DNA from: Prevotellaceae bacterium
GTDB taxonomy: Bacteria; Bacteroidota; Bacteroidia; Bacteroidales; Bacteroidaceae
Direction: 5' to 3'
DNA: 7,599 bases
NCBI GenBank assembly: GCA_030523505.1
Contig: JAUNIK010000001.1
Location: 26,660 to 34,258 of the forward strand
Every line of letters starts with the position of its first letter. Position 1 is the stretch's first letter. Shown in pieces: positions 5,231 through 7,599 of this stretch. The position numbers were made by a program, and so were the translations under genes. The notes under the pieces were generated by a model that ran no database searches, was not told the origin of the DNA, and saw only the letters and a program-made list of their open reading frames with translations.

Positions 5231-7545
5231 AAAGTCCATTATCTATCCTCATGCTGTCTGCGTCTGTCTTCGTACATGCGCAGACAGTGCATAAGACTGA
5301 GCACGGCATAGTGACTCATATCCAAGGACAGCGCATAGAATTGACTTTCTATGATGATGCCATAGTACGAATCACCAAGACTGAGAACCGCGAGTATGAG
5401 CTCTCGCCGGTGCCTGTGGTGACAATGCTTCCGCAGAAGGTGTCGCTCAATATCAGCGAGAAGGATGATGTGGCAGAGATTGCTACACCGGCTGTCACTG
5501 CTGTCATCAACAAACATTCGGGTGCTGTGACTGTTTGCGATGCGTCGGGCAGGGATCTCATCTCCGAGAAGGCATTCGGCGGTCAGTTCCTTCCTGCCAA
5601 CTACGACGGCACTGCCTCGCATCTTGTGAAGCAGGCTTGGCGTCTGCATGAGGATGAGCAGGTGTTCGGTCTCGGACAGCAACAGACGGGACAGTTCTCG
5701 CAACGCAACCGTCGTTTCCGCTTGCAGCAAGAGAATATGATAATCTGCATGCCGTACTTCTACTCCACCCGTGGCTACGGACTGCTGTGGAACAATGCTT
5801 CTCCAACAGTATGGTCGGACAGCCGCAATGAGACGAGCTTCGAGTCGGACATGGGTTCTGCCGTCGATTATTATGTCATTGCCGGAGGAAATGCCGACAA
5901 AGTTCTCGCTGGTCTGCGCCGCCTCACCGGACATGCGCCGATGAACGCCCTCTGGACTTACGGCTACTGGCAGTCGCGCGAACGCTACACCAACCAAGAA
6001 GAGATTGTCGATGTGGTGCGCCGCTATCGCGATATTAAGGTGCCACTCGATGTCATCGTGCAGGACTGGCAGTATTGGGGACACACCGATCCACAGTGGA
6101 ACGGCATCACATGGACCAAGGAGGAATATCCCGAACCAGAGCGTATGATGCGTGAGATCCACTCCCTCAATGCACATTGCATCGCATCGTTGTGGCCTTC
6201 GTTCGGTAATGGCACCGAGGTGTACCGCGACTTCAAGAGCCGTGGCTATATGCTTGGCATAAAGACCTATCCTGAGGAAAATGTCGATGTGTATGATGTG
6301 TTCAACCCTGAAGCCCGCAAGCTCTATTGGGATTATCTCAGCCGTAAGATGTTCTCCACCGGGCTCGACGGTTACTGGCTTGATGCCACAGAACCAGAGA
6401 TGAAGGAGATGGGCAAGGCTTACAATGCCGATACCTATCTGGGGAAGTTGCGCAAAAACGCCAACGCCTTCCCACTCTATTGCGTTGAAGATGTATATAA
6501 GAATCAGCGCCTACAGACCGACAGCAAGCGTGTCACCATCCTCACCCGTTCGGCTTATCTCGGACAGCAGCGTATCGGTTCTATCTCATGGTCGGGCGAC
6601 ATCGATGCCCGTTGGGATGTGATGGCGCGGCAGATTCCTGCAGCACTGAACTTCTCGCTGTGTGGCAATCCTTACTGGAACACCGACTTGGGTGGTTTCT
6701 GGGTGCGCGACTACGACGGTTGCACCGATCCACGCTACCGTGAACTCTATGTACGCTGGGTACAGTGGGGCGTGTTCATGTCGATCATGCGCTCTCACGG
6801 CACTAACACTCCACGCGAGATATGGCAGTTTGGAGAACGAGGCTCATGGGCTTTCGATGCTATAGAAAAGGCAATCCGTATGCGTTACGCGCTCGTACCT
6901 TATATATATAGTACAGCATGGCAGGTGAGCCACAACGACGACACCTTCATGCGTCCGTTGCTCATGGACTTCGCCGATGATCCAACGGCAGTAGGCATGT
7001 CAACGGAATATATGTTCGGTCGTTCGCTGCTCGTTGCACCAGTCACCGAACCGATGTATGTCGATGACGAACGCAACTACCACCCTACCACCGATGCACG
7101 CAAGATGGTATATCTCCCTAAGGGCTGCGACTGGTACGACTACGCCACCTCTGAGCGTCACGCCGGAGGAACTGTTGTCAACCGCACTGTTGCCATCGAC
7201 GAGATACCAGTCTATGTCCGTGCCGGAAGCATCATGCCAGTAGGACCGGATGTGCAGTACACCGCTGAGCGTCGTTGGGACAACCTCCCTGTCACTATCT
7301 ATCCAGGCGCCGATGGCGATTTCACCCTCTACGAGGACGAAGGTGACGGTTACAACTACGAGCAAGGCAAGTGCGCAGAAATTCCTATGCACTGGAACGA
7401 TGCCACCCGCACCCTCACCATTGGAGTACGCCAGGGCAGTTTCAAGGGCATGTTGAAGAGCCGCACATTCATAGTGAATGTAGCCGGCACCACCAAGCAC
7501 ACAAAAGTCAAATATAACGGCAAAGCGGCAACCATCCGCTTTTAA
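5227..7545 (+). CDS. Glycoside hydrolase family 31 alpha-glycosidase (alpha-glucosidase/alpha-xylosidase type), exported
   Basis: The frame from the TTG at 5227 gives 772 residues. GH31 enzymes are retaining exo-alpha-glycosidases that release glucose, xylose or galactose from non-reducing ends. Residues 1-18 are a signal peptide ending VHA/QT; the first in-frame ATG (5251) would leave too short a hydrophobic stretch. Residues ~19-238 are the N-terminal beta-sandwich (DUF4968/mutarotase-like). The TIM barrel starts near 242 (WTYGYWQSRERY). D280 (VQDWQYWG) is the usual subsite -1 aspartate, D386 in WLDATEPE is the expected nucleophile, D458 in WSGDIDARWD the expected acid/base, and R522/H524 in RSHG line the pocket. 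The C-terminal beta domains include DEIPVYVRAGSI at 658 and a DUF5110-like region from ~688 (YPGADGDFTLYEDEGD). There is no PA14 insert and no lipobox, and the NGKKV tail is absent, so a periplasmic location is likely. All catalytic residues are present. The substrate is not decidable: WLDATEP occurs in several bacterial subgroups, including alpha-xylosidases. Confidence 0.92.
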   Translation: MKSPLSILMLSASVFVHAQTVHKTEHGIVTHIQGQRIELTFYDDAIVRITKTENREYELSPVPVVTMLPQKVSLNISEKDDVAEIATPAVTAVINKHSGAVTVCDASGRDLISEKAFGGQFLPANYDGTASHLVKQAWRLHEDEQVFGLGQQQTGQFSQRNRRFRLQQENMIICMPYFYSTRGYGLLWNNASPTVWSDSRNETSFESDMGSAVDYYVIAGGNADKVLAGLRRLTGHAPMNALWTYGYWQSRERYTNQEEIVDVVRRYRDIKVPLDVIVQDWQYWGHTDPQWNGITWTKEEYPEPERMMREIHSLNAHCIASLWPSFGNGTEVYRDFKSRGYMLGIKTYPEENVDVYDVFNPEARKLYWDYLSRKMFSTGLDGYWLDATEPEMKEMGKAYNADTYLGKLRKNANAFPLYCVEDVYKNQRLQTDSKRVTILTRSAYLGQQRIGSISWSGDIDARWDVMARQIPAALNFSLCGNPYWNTDLGGFWVRDYDGCTDPRYRELYVRWVQWGVFMSIMRSHGTNTPREIWQFGERGSWAFDAIEKAIRMRYALVPYIYSTAWQVSHNDDTFMRPLLMDFADDPTAVGMSTEYMFGRSLLVAPVTEPMYVDDERNYHPTTDARKMVYLPKGCDWYDYATSERHAGGTVVNRTVAIDEIPVYVRAGSIMPVGPDVQYTAERRWDNLPVTIYPGADGDFTLYEDEGDGYNYEQGKCAEIPMHWNDATRTLTIGVRQGSFKGMLKSRTFIVNVAGTTKHTKVKYNGKAATIRF

Positions 7546-7552
7546 TAATCGA

Positions 7553-7592
7553 GTAGGAGGAAAACGAAGTGGTTTTCTTCCTACTTTCGTTT
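7553..7592 (+). terminator. Rho-independent terminator of the CBM-GH31 operon
   Basis: GTAGGAGGAAAAC (7553-7565) pairs with GTTTTCTTCCTAC (7572-7584) over 13 bp with one G-U wobble, around a 6-nt loop, and is followed by the T-rich stretch TTTCGTTTT. It begins 7 nt after the GH31 stop codon and marks the operon's end. Confidence 0.8.
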
Positions 7593-7599
7593 TCCGACC

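Noticed and set aside
5239..6177. 312-codon minus-strand open frame opposite GH31
   Set aside because: Shadow of the GH31 reading frame; no recognisable domain.
7498..7545. GH31 C-terminus (VKYNGKAATIRF) as a third copy of the NGKKV tail
   Set aside because: It lacks the YN..G..V and KG..I parts and fits as the last strand of the GH31 C-terminal beta domain.

Overview
The window looks like chromosomal DNA from a member of Bacteroidota, most like Prevotella/Segatella or Bacteroides. The evidence is the polysaccharide-degradation gene content, promoter elements of the TAnnTTTG type, AU-rich leaders with no Shine-Dalgarno sequence, and a shared C-terminal tail (YN..G..V....KG..I.NGKKV) on two secreted proteins. 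The species cannot be fixed from the sequence, and no SusC/SusD pair lies inside the window.

Layout. (1) 1-699 (+): the 3' end of a secreted carbohydrate-active protein with a CBM6-like module and the C-terminal tail, closed by a strong terminator at 681-713 that overlaps its last codons. (2) 700-796: a convergent intergenic gap with a GC-rich hairpin between 9-bp direct repeats. (3) 797-3358 (-): a large membrane-spanning regulator made of a signal sequence, a LamG-like domain, a Kelch-like propeller, one transmembrane helix, and a cytoplasmic SARP-type winged helix plus BTAD/TPR domain. (4) 3359-3576: an AT-rich divergent control region with a promoter on each strand. Just upstream of the rightward promoter, TTA-starting heptamers recur five times at exactly 11-bp spacing. 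(5) 3577-5202 (+): a secreted protein of three tandem CBM6/35-like modules with no visible catalytic domain. (6) 5227-7545 (+): a GH31 alpha-glycosidase with its catalytic residues intact, followed by a terminator at 7553-7592.

How the parts may work together (inference): genes 5 and 6 look like a complete two-gene operon for binding an alpha-linked glycan and trimming it outside the cytoplasm. The divergent gene encodes what appears to be a one-protein transmembrane signalling device. It would sense a glycan in the periplasm with its lectin/Kelch domains and activate the operon with its SARP-like domain. The most interesting point is this regulator together with the 11-bp-phased repeats in front of the operon promoter, because SARP proteins typically bind direct heptamer repeats at one-helical-turn spacing.
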